Assembly: GCF_019226825.1 (NCBI RefSeq)
Contig: NZ_CP076643.1
Location: 558,001 to 622,000 of the forward strand
Length of the DNA stretch: 64,000 nt
Reading direction: 5' to 3'
Source: Vibrio ostreae
GTDB lineage: Bacteria; Pseudomonadota; Gammaproteobacteria; Enterobacterales; Vibrionaceae
The notes beneath the pieces were generated by a model that made no database searches, was not told the origin of the DNA, and worked only from the letters and a program-made list of their open reading frames with translations. Made by a program: the position numbers and the translations under genes. Of the stretch, positions 24,247 through 33,078 are shown piece by piece; position 1 is the stretch's first letter, and every line of letters starts with the position of its first letter.

Positions 24247-26202
24247 TCAGGGTTTATACCAGCCTTTCTGATATGCAACGCTGCCAAAGTTGGCGTAGGC
24301 ATGTGCTTCTTTAGTCAGGGCGGTATCTGTCTCGGTCGGAGTCAGGTTTTCCCCTTGTAGCAAAAATGTCTGAGGTGCTTTGTCTGGTTGGAAAATAACC
24401 GCCTTATCCTGTTTCAGATAAGCAAAGTTTTTATCGTATTGCAGTAAGGCACGTCTCTGATCAGCCGCAACGGGTTTGGTGAAGTCATTACCCAGCATTG
24501 GATGTTCGCCGGATGCGCCAATCAGTGACAGCAAGGTCGGCCCCAGATCAATTTGGCTTGCCAGGCGGTCATCCTGCTTAGGTGGGACATCGTTACCGAA
24601 TATCACTGCCGGGATATGGAAATGACGCACAGGCACCAGGCTGGCACCATACACCCGTGAATCGTGATCAGCGACGACGACAAAAATAGTGTCTTTCCAA
24701 TAGTTGGAATTCTTGGCTTTTTTGACAAATTCCCCTAGGGCGAAATCGGAATATTTCGCAGCGTTATTGCGCGTTTGTTTCTCGGTATCGTAAGGGGTGA
24801 TTTTACCGTCCGGATAATCATAGGGAGAATGATTCGATGAAGTAAACACCAGACTGAAGAACGGCTTATTTTCTTTGTATAACTGGCTGAATTCGCGATC
24901 AGCCTGGTCGTAGAGATCTTCGTCAGAAGCGCCCCAGGAGCCGGTGAAGTTTACCTTGTCGAAGTCACTGCCCTGGACGATGTCCTGAAAACCATTTCCA
25001 AGGAAAAACGTCTTCATATTGTCGAAGTGTGCTTCGCCACCATAGATAAACTGGGTGTGGTAACCCTGTCTGCCTAAGAAATCTGCCAAAGTGAAAAAGT
25101 TTTGTTGCGATTTGCCGAGTTTGACGACCGCGCGTGCCGGAGTCGGCGTAAAACCAGTGACCACAGCTTCGATACCACGCACTGAACGGGTTCCGGTTGC
25201 GTATAGACGGGTGAAGTTCCAGCCTTCATCCATCAGCTTGTCCAGGTTCGGGGTCAGCGGTAGTCCGCCCAGTTTGCCGACATAGCGCGCACCTAAGCTC
25301 TCCTGTAGCAGAATCACCAGATTCTTTTTACGTTCTGGGAAGCTGCTGATATGCAGGGTTTTGGTCGGCGCGGTCGTGTCCAGATAGTGTGCATCCGGAT
25401 TCTGCTGACTGGAACGAATCTCACTAAGCAGAGTCTGTTGGTTCATGGGGCCGTAGAAGTCGGCGCTCGACATCTCCTTTTGCGCCTGTTTCCAGGCAAA
25501 AGCAACGGAGTAGGCCGAGTTGAGACTCAGATCATTGAGCAGGTGATCGGTTGAGAATGCTACCAATGCCGGGTTAATCGGACGGTGATCCAGCGTACCG
25601 CGGCCTGCTAAAACAAACAGGCAAACCAAAACCAGTTGCAGCGCAAGCTGGGGGAGCATCGCCCCTGTTATATCAGGATTCCAGATCCGGTTAAATACCT
25701 TACTCAGCCCGCTACCGAGCAAAAACAGGACCAGCAAGGTCACTGCAATTTCGGTCTTGTAGCCGGAGGCGAGCATAGAAAATACTTCTTTGGGATAGAT
25801 CAGGTAGTCAATGAATAAGCGGTTCGGGCGCAGATCATATTCAAGAATGAAGGTCGGGGTAATGAGTTCAAAGAACAACAGTAATAAGGTGCTACCCACC
25901 AGGTAGACTTTGAGTGGCAGACGGATAAAGCGTGTTGCACGCAAAGCCGCTGCCAGCAGCATCACAAGCAGAGCCGGCGCGAGCAGATAGCCCAATGTTG
26001 AGAGGTCAATGCGCAGGCCACCCAGGAAAATCTGGCCATAGTCACCGGCAGCAAATACTCGCTCACTTTGCCAGATCGACAACATTAAACGTGACAGGCT
26101 AAGCAGAGCCAAATCAATCATAAAGAAGCTCAGCAAAGGTAGTAAAGCCCCCGCTTTAAATCTTGCACGTTCGCCTGAAAGAACGGAAATCAACGTAGCC
26201 AT
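24247..26202 (-). CDS. LTA synthase-like/phosphoglycerol transferase (sulfatase-fold) membrane enzyme
   Basis: 651 residues from the ATG at 26200-26202, which has a GGGGA site nine bases upstream; a GTG at 26232 is less likely. About five membrane helices (to residue ~175) are followed by a periplasmic alkaline-phosphatase/sulfatase-fold domain. Family marks are QESLGARYVG (metal-binding Glu), the catalytic threonine region YATGTRSVRG and VVADHDSRVYG. LtaS/OpgB-type enzymes transfer phosphoglycerol from phosphatidylglycerol to an acceptor, releasing diacylglycerol. The start overlaps the end of dgkA, whose product rephosphorylates diacylglycerol. In Gram-negatives the acceptor is often a periplasmic glucan; here it is unknown. 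Confidence 0.85.
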   Translation of the reverse strand: MATLISVLSGERARFKAGALLPLLSFFMIDLALLSLSRLMLSIWQSERVFAAGDYGQIFLGGLRIDLSTLGYLLAPALLVMLLAAALRATRFIRLPLKVYLVGSTLLLLFFELITPTFILEYDLRPNRLFIDYLIYPKEVFSMLASGYKTEIAVTLLVLFLLGSGLSKVFNRIWNPDITGAMLPQLALQLVLVCLFVLAGRGTLDHRPINPALVAFSTDHLLNDLSLNSAYSVAFAWKQAQKEMSSADFYGPMNQQTLLSEIRSSQQNPDAHYLDTTAPTKTLHISSFPERKKNLVILLQESLGARYVGKLGGLPLTPNLDKLMDEGWNFTRLYATGTRSVRGIEAVVTGFTPTPARAVVKLGKSQQNFFTLADFLGRQGYHTQFIYGGEAHFDNMKTFFLGNGFQDIVQGSDFDKVNFTGSWGASDEDLYDQADREFSQLYKENKPFFSLVFTSSNHSPYDYPDGKITPYDTEKQTRNNAAKYSDFALGEFVKKAKNSNYWKDTIFVVVADHDSRVYGASLVPVRHFHIPAVIFGNDVPPKQDDRLASQIDLGPTLLSLIGASGEHPMLGNDFTKPVAADQRRALLQYDKNFAYLKQDKAVIFQPDKAPQTFLLQGENLTPTETDTALTKEAHAYANFGSVAYQKGWYKP

Positions 26203-26564
26203 AACACGGTTCCCCACACGGCTAAAGAGCACACCATACTGAGCAATACAATCGCCGAGCCGATGTTTTTGGCGACACCAGACAGGGTGTGGTATTCAAG
26301 GCCCACCCGGTCGACCACTGCTTCAATGGCGGTATTAACCATCTCTGCAAACAGAACAAACACCATGCTGAGCATCACCAGCAGGGTATGCATGGCCGGC
26401 AAATCCAACCAAAACGCAAAATAGGTGAGTGGCGCGAATAACATAAGCTCTTGCTGGAAAGCTGCTTCGTTTTTGCACAACCACTTAAAACCGTTAAAGC
26501 TGTGTATGAAAGTATGAGCAACTCTGCTCATACCGGTGCGTTTAATGATAACTTCCTGTTGCAT
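26190..26564 (-). CDS. dgkA: Diacylglycerol kinase DgkA
   Basis: 124 residues with three membrane helices, the usual size of the small prokaryotic DgkA. The active-site signature FAEMVNTAIEAVVDRVG (about 73-89) is intact, and the amphipathic N-terminus carries HSFNGFKWLCKNEAAFQQEL. It phosphorylates diacylglycerol to phosphatidic acid so that lipid headgroup donors can be resynthesised. It lies 25 bases after eptA and overlaps the LtaS-like gene by 13 bases, both on the same strand. Both neighbours generate diacylglycerol, so the operon makes biochemical sense. Confidence 0.95.
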   Translation of the reverse strand: MQQEVIIKRTGMSRVAHTFIHSFNGFKWLCKNEAAFQQELMLFAPLTYFAFWLDLPAMHTLLVMLSMVFVLFAEMVNTAIEAVVDRVGLEYHTLSGVAKNIGSAIVLLSMVCSLAVWGTVLWLR

Positions 26565-26589
26565 GTTAACGGTGCTCTATAGTTATGGG

Positions 26590-28227
26590 TCATGAATTTA
26601 GTTGGCAGTTCTGGGTAATATCCAGCTCTGGGTTGTGGGCTTGTGATGTCACGCCGTACAACCCCAGCAAACTGTGAAAAAGGTTGTCATGTGAGAGCGA
26701 ACGGGTCTGCGCTTCCTGTTCAAGGCATTGGGTATTCAGCCCTTTTTGCTGAGCGTACTGATGCGGAATCCACATGAGCCAAGGCACATGGGTCTGCTCT
26801 TTAGGGGCAATTGAGTAAGGCGTGCCATGCAGATAGAGGCCGCTTTCACCCAATGATTCGCCGTGATCGGAGATGTAGGTCATCATTACGTTGTAATCGT
26901 TAGAGACACTTTTTAGCTCATCAATGACCTGGGCCAGAACATAGTCGGTATAGACCAGGGTATTGTCGTATACATTGACGATTTGCTGGTCGCTGCAGTT
27001 TTCGATATCGCTGCGATCACAAGCAGGCTGGAACGGTGCCTGTGCGTCCGGATAGCGCTGCCAATAGGTCGGGCCATGGCTGCCGATGGTATGCAGCACC
27101 AGCAGCTTGTCGTGTTGGCCATCATCAATAAATTGTTTGGCATCTTTCATCATTGCCACGTCAAAGCAGGTGGTACCGTTGCAGTCTTGATTTTTCAATG
27201 AAGAATTAATGGTGCGGTACGGGAGATTATCTGCCACGCCTTTGTCGCCGCCGTCATTGTCAATCCAAAGTACGTCCACCCCTGCATGCTGAATGACATT
27301 CAGGGCATTATCCTGAGCCAGAGCACGTGGTTTGTTATAAGTCTCACGGGTCATATTCGAGAACATACAAGGCACTGAGAGCGCGGTGTAGGTGCCGCAG
27401 GATGAGACATCCTGAAAGGCAATCAGACCCATGTCTTTGGTGTAAGGGTTGGTATCGCGTGCATAGCCGTTATAGGCAAAGTTTTGCGCGCGGGCGGTTT
27501 CACCCAGCACCACGACCATTAACGTAGGTTTGCCGTTAGGATTGGCCACTACCTTGGCATCTTCGCCTTGGGTTTTATAAACCAGAGTCTGGGTAAAATA
27601 GGTTTTTTCCAGATATTTGACCCCGTTGTAAATATGCGCCGGGATGATCATCTTGTTAAGGTAGTGGTTGTTGCGTCCGACTGAGGCGTAATCTTTGTAA
27701 CTGGTTGCGGCAGTCAGCCCAATTCCAGCCAGAGCAATGACAATAATGCCGACCCGGGACAGCGTTGCTCTCAGTAAGGTGCGCTGCGGTACAATACGGA
27801 CCATGAACAGCAACAGGGTTGGCAGCAGACCAAAACCGGCCAGATAAGCCAGTGTGGCTCCATTCATGTAGAAGGATATTTCTGAGCTGTTAGTCTCAAA
27901 CACACTTTCCATCATGGTGGAATCAAACAGCGTGTGGAAGTTAACTTCGGCATATAAAGCGGCTGCTGAAGTCAGCAGCACAAACGCCATAAACGGCTTA
28001 AAAATATAGGGCCAGGCGACGAGAGAAAAAATAATGATGAAGGCGCAGGTCAGCAGCAGAGGTGCACTGGCAGCAAACAGCGGATTAGAGACATTGCTGC
28101 TCAGGTTGAAAATAGCAGACAGGACCGGATAGTTCATCACGGTGCCAAAATAGACCGCGCACAAAACAATCAGTGTGCTCATGGTCATCGGGATTCGGGG
28201 CCAGCTAAAACGGCGCGTATTTGTCAT
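26590..28227 (-). CDS. eptA: Lipid A phosphoethanolamine transferase EptA-like
   Basis: 545 residues from ATG 28225-28227; a TTG three codons upstream is unlikely. Five N-terminal membrane helices (to ~175) precede a periplasmic sulfatase-fold domain. Catalytic signatures are VVLGETARAQNFAYNGY (metal Glu), SCGTYTALSVPCMF (nucleophilic Thr) and YISDHGESLGE. Paired cysteines in the periplasmic domain are as in EptA/MCR enzymes. It moves phosphoethanolamine from phosphatidylethanolamine to lipid A phosphates, lowering surface charge and sensitivity to polymyxin-like peptides, and releases diacylglycerol. PmrA-type boxes lie upstream. It heads the eptA-dgkA-LtaS-like operon. Confidence 0.92.
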   Translation of the reverse strand: MTNTRRFSWPRIPMTMSTLIVLCAVYFGTVMNYPVLSAIFNLSSNVSNPLFAASAPLLLTCAFIIIFSLVAWPYIFKPFMAFVLLTSAAALYAEVNFHTLFDSTMMESVFETNSSEISFYMNGATLAYLAGFGLLPTLLLFMVRIVPQRTLLRATLSRVGIIVIALAGIGLTAATSYKDYASVGRNNHYLNKMIIPAHIYNGVKYLEKTYFTQTLVYKTQGEDAKVVANPNGKPTLMVVVLGETARAQNFAYNGYARDTNPYTKDMGLIAFQDVSSCGTYTALSVPCMFSNMTRETYNKPRALAQDNALNVIQHAGVDVLWIDNDGGDKGVADNLPYRTINSSLKNQDCNGTTCFDVAMMKDAKQFIDDGQHDKLLVLHTIGSHGPTYWQRYPDAQAPFQPACDRSDIENCSDQQIVNVYDNTLVYTDYVLAQVIDELKSVSNDYNVMMTYISDHGESLGESGLYLHGTPYSIAPKEQTHVPWLMWIPHQYAQQKGLNTQCLEQEAQTRSLSHDNLFHSLLGLYGVTSQAHNPELDITQNCQLNS

Positions 28228-28607
28228 CACAGTCAATCACAGTTATCGGACAGTGTGGTTATGATGCGCAGCAAAACTTAAGAGTTGCTTAAGAGTTGTT
28301 AAGAAATATTGGGGCTAGAGAAATTCGTAAACATTGACGTACTGGCCACGGTTGCAACGGTTGAATTCAAACCATTTCTGCTAATTGATGTGATTTTATT
28401 ATTTTATTTATCAATAGCTTGGGTTGCTACCAACGATGTATGCGATTGCATGCATGGAATTGATGAATGAATAGGATCTTTCTTCCAAATATTACTGCAA
28501 TTTCATATCACGTTCATGATTCGTTGCCAGTCTTGTGACTTGTTTCATCGTCGGTTTTTCGCGTATGGACACTCAATATCAACGTTAGACAGGTCTCGGA
28601 GACATAA
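28228..28607. promoter_or_regulatory. Divergent region with PmrA/BasR-type boxes upstream of eptA
   Basis: CTTAAG-AGTTG-CTTAAG (28277-28293) is a perfect fit to the PmrA pattern YTTAAK-N5-YTTAAK, and a third TTAAG follows at 28299-28303. A CATAAC-like -10 for eptA lies at 28258-28263 on the minus strand. Response regulators of the PmrA/BasR/CarR type commonly activate eptA through such sites. The remaining ~300 bases toward the nucleotidase gene are AT-rich with no other clear element. Confidence 0.75.
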
Positions 28608-30674
28608 ATGAAAACCGCTAAGCTTAACAAACGCTTTTGGTCGCACTCTCTTGTGGCAAGTGCAATAGCGCTGGCACTGGTGGGCTGTAATGACAATGAC
28701 AGCAATGATTCACAAGCCGCGTTTACCCTGCAGCTGCTGCATGTGTCAGATATGGACGGCTCGAATGCATTGGCCCTGGCGAATGCCGGTAATTTTGCCA
28801 GCAACGTCAGTTCACTGACCGCGCTCTATCCGCACAACACTTTGTTCCTCAGCTCGGGTGATAACTATATTCCCGGTTCACGCTATCAGGCCGGTGACAA
28901 TGAGACGATGGCGGCGGTGAATGGGATCGGGGTTCCTGGTGTCGGACGCGCGGATATTGCCATGCTCAATGCCATGGGTCTGCAGGCTTCCGCGGTCGGA
29001 AACCATGATCTGGATGGCGGTACCGCTGAGTTCGCTGCTATTATTTCTGCCGAGACGGCCACCGGCTCTTACAGTATGGATTACCCGGGAGCCCGCTTCC
29101 CTTATCTGAGCAGTAACATGATCTTTGCTGATGACGCGAATACCGCGCCGCTGGTGGTTGCTGACGGGCAAGTCGCAGATGATGTTCCCAATAGTCTGAC
29201 GTCAAGCACGGTGATCACTGTGAATGGTGAACGGATTGCTATCGTGGGCGCAACCACGCCAACCAATGAGGTGATTACCAGTACCGGTGATATCACGGTA
29301 TTACCCGCGAATGATTCCACAACGGAGCTGGCGGCGTTAACTCAGGAAAAAGTCGATGCCCTGACCGCCAGCGGGATAAACAAAGTCATCGTACTGGCTC
29401 ACATGCAGACAATGACGCTGGAGCAACAGTTGGCAACACTACTGAAGGATGTCGATATTATCGTCGCCGGTGGCTCCAATACCTTACTGGCTGACAGCAA
29501 CGACCGTCTCTGGGCCGGTGACAGTGCGATTGGTACCTATCCATTGCTTTACAAAGATGCCGACGGCAAAGATGTTGCTGTAGTGAACGTCGATGGTGAC
29601 TACAAGTATCTGGGGCGTTTGGTGGTTGGTTTTGATGAAAACGGTGATTTACTGACCGGGACTATCAACGCCGAGGAAAGCGGTGCCTATATCAGTGATG
29701 ATGCTATGGTGAGTGAGCTGGGCGGCAGTAATAATGCAGAGGTTGATGCGATCGTCACGGCGGTCAACAATGTGATTGTTGCAGATGAAAGTAACATTCT
29801 CGGCCATACGACTGTGTATCTGAATGGCCGGCGTGCCGATGTACGCTCCAATGAAACTAACCTGGGCGATCTGACTGCCGATGCGAACTTGTGGTATGCC
29901 AAGTTAGAAGATGCCGGCGTACAGATTTCTATCAAAAATGGCGGCGGGATCCGCGCACCAATCGGTTACTCGGCTTATCCGGCAGGTTCGACCAATGCCG
30001 ATGACCTGCAGTATTATCCACCTGCTGCTTATCCGGCGGCCGGTAAAGCAGAGGGCGATATTTCGCAGTATGATCTGCAGACTACGTTGGCCTTCAATAA
30101 CGCCTTGGGTATTCTCGATGTGTCGGCGGCTGAGCTAAAGCAGATCCTCGAGCATACGGTGGCTGATATTGATCCGGATGATCCGACCGGCAACGCGGGT
30201 GGCCGTTTCCCGCAGATTGCTGGGATGCGTTTTAGTTTTGATCCGACCCAGCCAGCTTTGGATACGGGGGCCGGGGAGTCAGGCCAGCGCATTACCGAAC
30301 TGGCGGTCGATACTACTGGCGATGGTGTGTACGATGATGTAGTGGTGTCTGCTGGTGTGATGCAGGGGGACAGCAGCCGCTCATTTAGCGTAGTAACCTT
30401 AAGCTATCTTGGTGAGGGGGGCGATGGCTATCCATTCCCTTGTACGCAAGCTGTTGACGGGCAGGGCAACAGCTATTGTCAGAACATGGACTATTTGCAA
30501 GATAACATGAGTGCTGATACTGGTTTGGCTGACTTTGCCACTACCGGTACTGAGCAGGATGCATTGGCTGAATATTTACTCACTCATTATCCAGACAGCG
30601 CGACCCCATACACCAGCGTGGATGCGGTTGAAGACAGCTCTGTCGTTGATACGAGAATTGTACGCATCAATTAA
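28608..30674 (+). CDS. 5'-nucleotidase/metallophosphatase-like lipoprotein with altered metal motifs
   Basis: 688 residues. The lipobox LVGC gives a lipidated cysteine at 27. A metallophosphatase domain (about 38-360) is followed by a 5'-nucleotidase C-terminal domain (about 390-640, with NGGGIR and TLAFNNALGILDVSAAELKQILEH). Some ligand motifs are intact: SSGDNY with D85, GNHD at N132, and H265. The first motif reads D48-M-D50 rather than Asp-x-His. The usual G-H-x-H motif reads GGSN (288-291), lacking both histidines. I believe this altered pattern recurs in a marine subfamily, so the protein may be a distinct hydrolase rather than a true UshA. Good GGAG site before the ATG; terminator after. 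Substrate unknown. Confidence 0.82.
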   Translation: MKTAKLNKRFWSHSLVASAIALALVGCNDNDSNDSQAAFTLQLLHVSDMDGSNALALANAGNFASNVSSLTALYPHNTLFLSSGDNYIPGSRYQAGDNETMAAVNGIGVPGVGRADIAMLNAMGLQASAVGNHDLDGGTAEFAAIISAETATGSYSMDYPGARFPYLSSNMIFADDANTAPLVVADGQVADDVPNSLTSSTVITVNGERIAIVGATTPTNEVITSTGDITVLPANDSTTELAALTQEKVDALTASGINKVIVLAHMQTMTLEQQLATLLKDVDIIVAGGSNTLLADSNDRLWAGDSAIGTYPLLYKDADGKDVAVVNVDGDYKYLGRLVVGFDENGDLLTGTINAEESGAYISDDAMVSELGGSNNAEVDAIVTAVNNVIVADESNILGHTTVYLNGRRADVRSNETNLGDLTADANLWYAKLEDAGVQISIKNGGGIRAPIGYSAYPAGSTNADDLQYYPPAAYPAAGKAEGDISQYDLQTTLAFNNALGILDVSAAELKQILEHTVADIDPDDPTGNAGGRFPQIAGMRFSFDPTQPALDTGAGESGQRITELAVDTTGDGVYDDVVVSAGVMQGDSSRSFSVVTLSYLGEGGDGYPFPCTQAVDGQGNSYCQNMDYLQDNMSADTGLADFATTGTEQDALAEYLLTHYPDSATPYTSVDAVEDSSVVDTRIVRIN

Positions 30675-30702
30675 TTCATTTAGCAGATTCCCGATTTTTC
30701 AC

Positions 30703-30731
30703 TGGCCACCCATTAATTGGTGGCCTTTTTA
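30703..30731 (+). terminator. Rho-independent terminator after the nucleotidase-like gene
   Basis: GGCCACC/GGTGGCC stem (30704-30710 and 30719-30725) with an AT loop and five T's. Confidence 0.92.
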
Positions 30732-30904
30732 TTTTGTAAAAACAGAGGATTAATGGTGCGGCTTTATTAGCGTGCGACCTGGTTTGATTTTTTGTGTCTC
30801 AAAAACACTCTATTTTTAAATAAAGACGGAGTGAATATCAGGGGAAAAACCGCCTGGTGGTTGCCAGCACGGCTTCCTGAGCGCGGAACAAGTTCAAGGT
30901 CGGA

Positions 30905-31810
30905 TTAGCTTCGCAGAATTCCGATGAATATCAGTGCCACTCCGGTCAACTGATACCAATGCAAACTCTCACCCAACAGGCCAATTGAGAGCAGAACACC
31001 AAACGCCGGGATGAGATGAATCGACAAACCAGCCTTGGCCGGTCCTAAACGCTCGACGCTGGCGGTATAAAGCAGGTAAGCCAGCACAGAGGGCACGATG
31101 CCTACATAGGCCAGAGCCAGCAGAGTGTGACTGTTCCAGATCGGGCTTGCACCTGAATACACTTCGGCAGCGTAAAATGGCATAACCACCAGCAGTCCGA
31201 CAAACATCTGTACTGACATCAGCCCTAACCGGTTCATTTCTTTTGGCATTCTCTGGATCACCAGGGTATATACAGCCCAGCTGACCATCGCCAGGAAGAC
31301 CACCAGATCACCATGATTAAAGCTCAGTGAGCGGAGGATCTGCCAGTCGCCACGGGTGAGAATCAGCAGCACTCCGCTAAACGACACTGCCATGCCCAGC
31401 CATTGTGAGCGCTTGAGGTGCAGTTTGAAAAACAGTGAACCGAACAGGCTGATGAGTAATGGAATGAAGGAGTTTAGGATCAGGGCGTTGCTGGCGGTTG
31501 TCGTTTGCAAGCCCACATAGATCAGTGAGTTAAATGCCGCCACGCCAGTGATCGAAGCGATCAGGATACGGTAGCGATATTGCCAGTACAGACGACACTC
31601 GCGACGTAATATAGCGTAAGTAAATGGCAGCAGCACCAGGCTGGCAATCACCCAGCGATCAAAGGAAAGCGTTAAAGGCGGAATATCACCACGCACAGAG
31701 CGTCCGACAATAAAATTACCGGCCCAGAATAGTGGCGGCAGTGCCAATAGGCAGAGAGTGGCCCAGAAGTTTCCTGAGGGGCTTTTGAGGCGTTGCACAA
31801 GGCTGGTCAT
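30905..31810 (-). CDS. EamA/DMT-family metabolite exporter
   Basis: 301 residues from the ATG at 31808-31810. The frame is open further upstream, but that extension is not membrane-like and would make the protein atypically long. Ten membrane helices in two EamA repeats: the first starts PPLFWAGNFIVGRSVRG, the second around LVVFLAMVSWAVYTLVIQR. DMT-superfamily carriers of this length usually export amino acids or other small metabolites; the substrate cannot be read from sequence. Only weak GAAAG-like ribosome-binding sequence is seen. It stands alone on the minus strand, next to an unknown small protein with its own terminator. Confidence 0.85.
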   Translation of the reverse strand: MTSLVQRLKSPSGNFWATLCLLALPPLFWAGNFIVGRSVRGDIPPLTLSFDRWVIASLVLLPFTYAILRRECRLYWQYRYRILIASITGVAAFNSLIYVGLQTTTASNALILNSFIPLLISLFGSLFFKLHLKRSQWLGMAVSFSGVLLILTRGDWQILRSLSFNHGDLVVFLAMVSWAVYTLVIQRMPKEMNRLGLMSVQMFVGLLVVMPFYAAEVYSGASPIWNSHTLLALAYVGIVPSVLAYLLYTASVERLGPAKAGLSIHLIPAFGVLLSIGLLGESLHWYQLTGVALIFIGILRS

Positions 31811-32006
31811 ACGTATTCTTTCGCTGACATTATGAATGACTGTGTTTCGAAAACGAAGATGTGGATGAGGCGCGCAGAGCGATGATAGACCCAGCGCGGC
31901 GATTATAGGATTGAAAGTAAGGCTTGCCAGGCGGAAATGCCACTGTTTATTGGATGCAGAGGTCAAAATGAGAGGTTGTCTGGAGCACAAGGGCTTGTCG
32001 TGCTGA

Positions 32007-32038
32007 AATAAAAACATAGCCCGCGAATGCGGGCTATT
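32007..32038 (-). terminator. Terminator after the single-helix unknown gene
   Basis: On the minus strand the stem TAGCCCGC/GCGGGCTA (32036-32029 and 32024-32017) is followed by TGTTTTTATTT. It separates the 32063 gene from the EamA gene. Confidence 0.92.
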
Positions 32039-32062
32039 AAAACGGGAATCCGTCAGGAGAAA

Positions 32063-32542
32063 TTAAACGCCGGCGCGTTTTAGCAGACCTGCCATCAGAG
32101 GTGAGCTGGATTTCACTTGTTTCGATTTATTCTGGAAGTTACGAGCCAGTTGAGTGTCATTGATGTTTTTCGCGATGTAAGCCATGGCGTGATAGAAGTC
32201 AGTGCCCGATTTTACTTTTGATTTATCGTTCATCGGCGCCAGCAACTGAACCATCTTAGTGCCGGTCATTTTGTTCTCAATCGCGTAGTTTTGCACTGAG
32301 TCCAGCAGCAGATCCAGATCAGCCATGGATTCTGCGCTCTCTACGCCTTGCTTTTGCATTTCTTTACGGTTGCGTTTGCGCAGTTGTTTGACAACAAAAG
32401 CAGGTTGGTTGATTTTTTTGTAACCGAAGTAGCCCGCGGCTAGGACCAGGACGATACCGCCGATGACATAACCCCAGATAGAGGAGCCAGTCGCTTCGGC
32501 AACAGGTTGGATAGAGTCAATGCTCGTCGTTAGGTCAGACAT
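32063..32542 (-). CDS. Unknown single-pass membrane protein
   Basis: 159 residues. A short N-terminus (about 1-20) precedes one membrane helix (about 22-40, IWGYVIGGIVLVLAAGYFGY). A strongly basic cytoplasmic segment (KQLRKRNRKEMQKQ) comes next, then a helical acidic/basic domain to a GLLKRAGV end. No signal cleavage site and no known motif are visible. A clear AAGGA precedes the ATG and a strong terminator follows, so it is a real single-gene unit. I do not recognise the family and give no function. Confidence 0.7.
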   Translation of the reverse strand: MSDLTTSIDSIQPVAEATGSSIWGYVIGGIVLVLAAGYFGYKKINQPAFVVKQLRKRNRKEMQKQGVESAESMADLDLLLDSVQNYAIENKMTGTKMVQLLAPMNDKSKVKSGTDFYHAMAYIAKNINDTQLARNFQNKSKQVKSSSPLMAGLLKRAGV

Positions 32543-33019
32543 AATTATGGATCCTTTGAATGGTGCTTTGTTAATAAAGCTAAAACTAATCTGGCAGGGA
32601 ATAAGGTGTATTGCGGTGAATCAAGAATTCATTAAAAGCACGTTTCTGCCTCATTCCCCATTTATTGGGCTTTTTATCCCTTAAAGCAAGGGGCGCTGGT
32701 CTATCGTTAATAGTTTTGTGTTTAATAAGTCGAGTAGATCACGCGAAGGCCACTATTTGAACATAAAACAGCTCTAATTTCGAACCAAATTTTCAACCGA
32801 TTTAGCGCGCAACGCAATGAAATCAAGCATTCTGAGCCGATATGATGGTCATTGGTCCAACGCGGTAAAATTGAGTGAATCAGAGATTCAATAAATCAGC
32901 GAGTTAGCTTATTTATTTTTCGGCAGGCTAAAAATTGTGGCTGCAGGCGTGGAATGCGAGATAAATCAGCCGATGGCTGAACATGGACGATTGAAAGAAT
33001 GGCTGGCCGCAGAAATAAA
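32543..33019. other. Intergenic region with possible coding remnant
   Basis: About 480 bases. The left part is the promoter of the unknown gene. A plus-strand frame (32895-33032) is open after TAA 32892-32894 and ends AEHGRLKEWLAAEIKSKK, which looks protein-like, but it has no credible start or ribosome-binding site. It may be a decayed gene end. Confidence 0.3.
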
Positions 33020-33056
33020 GAGCAAAAAGTAAAGGCCACCTGGGTGACCTTGATGA
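33020..33056 (-). terminator. Terminator after the His-rich periplasmic gene
   Basis: AAGGTCACC/GGTGGCCTT imperfect stem read on the minus strand, followed by TACTTTTT. It lies about 25 bases after the stop of the 33079 gene. Confidence 0.7.
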
Positions 33057-33078
33057 ATCCTAGCCGATAAGATGATTG

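Noticed and set aside
28277-28303. Short tandem repeat considered as CRISPR-like or microsatellite
   Set aside because: Only two full units plus a part; spacing and sequence fit PmrA-type boxes.
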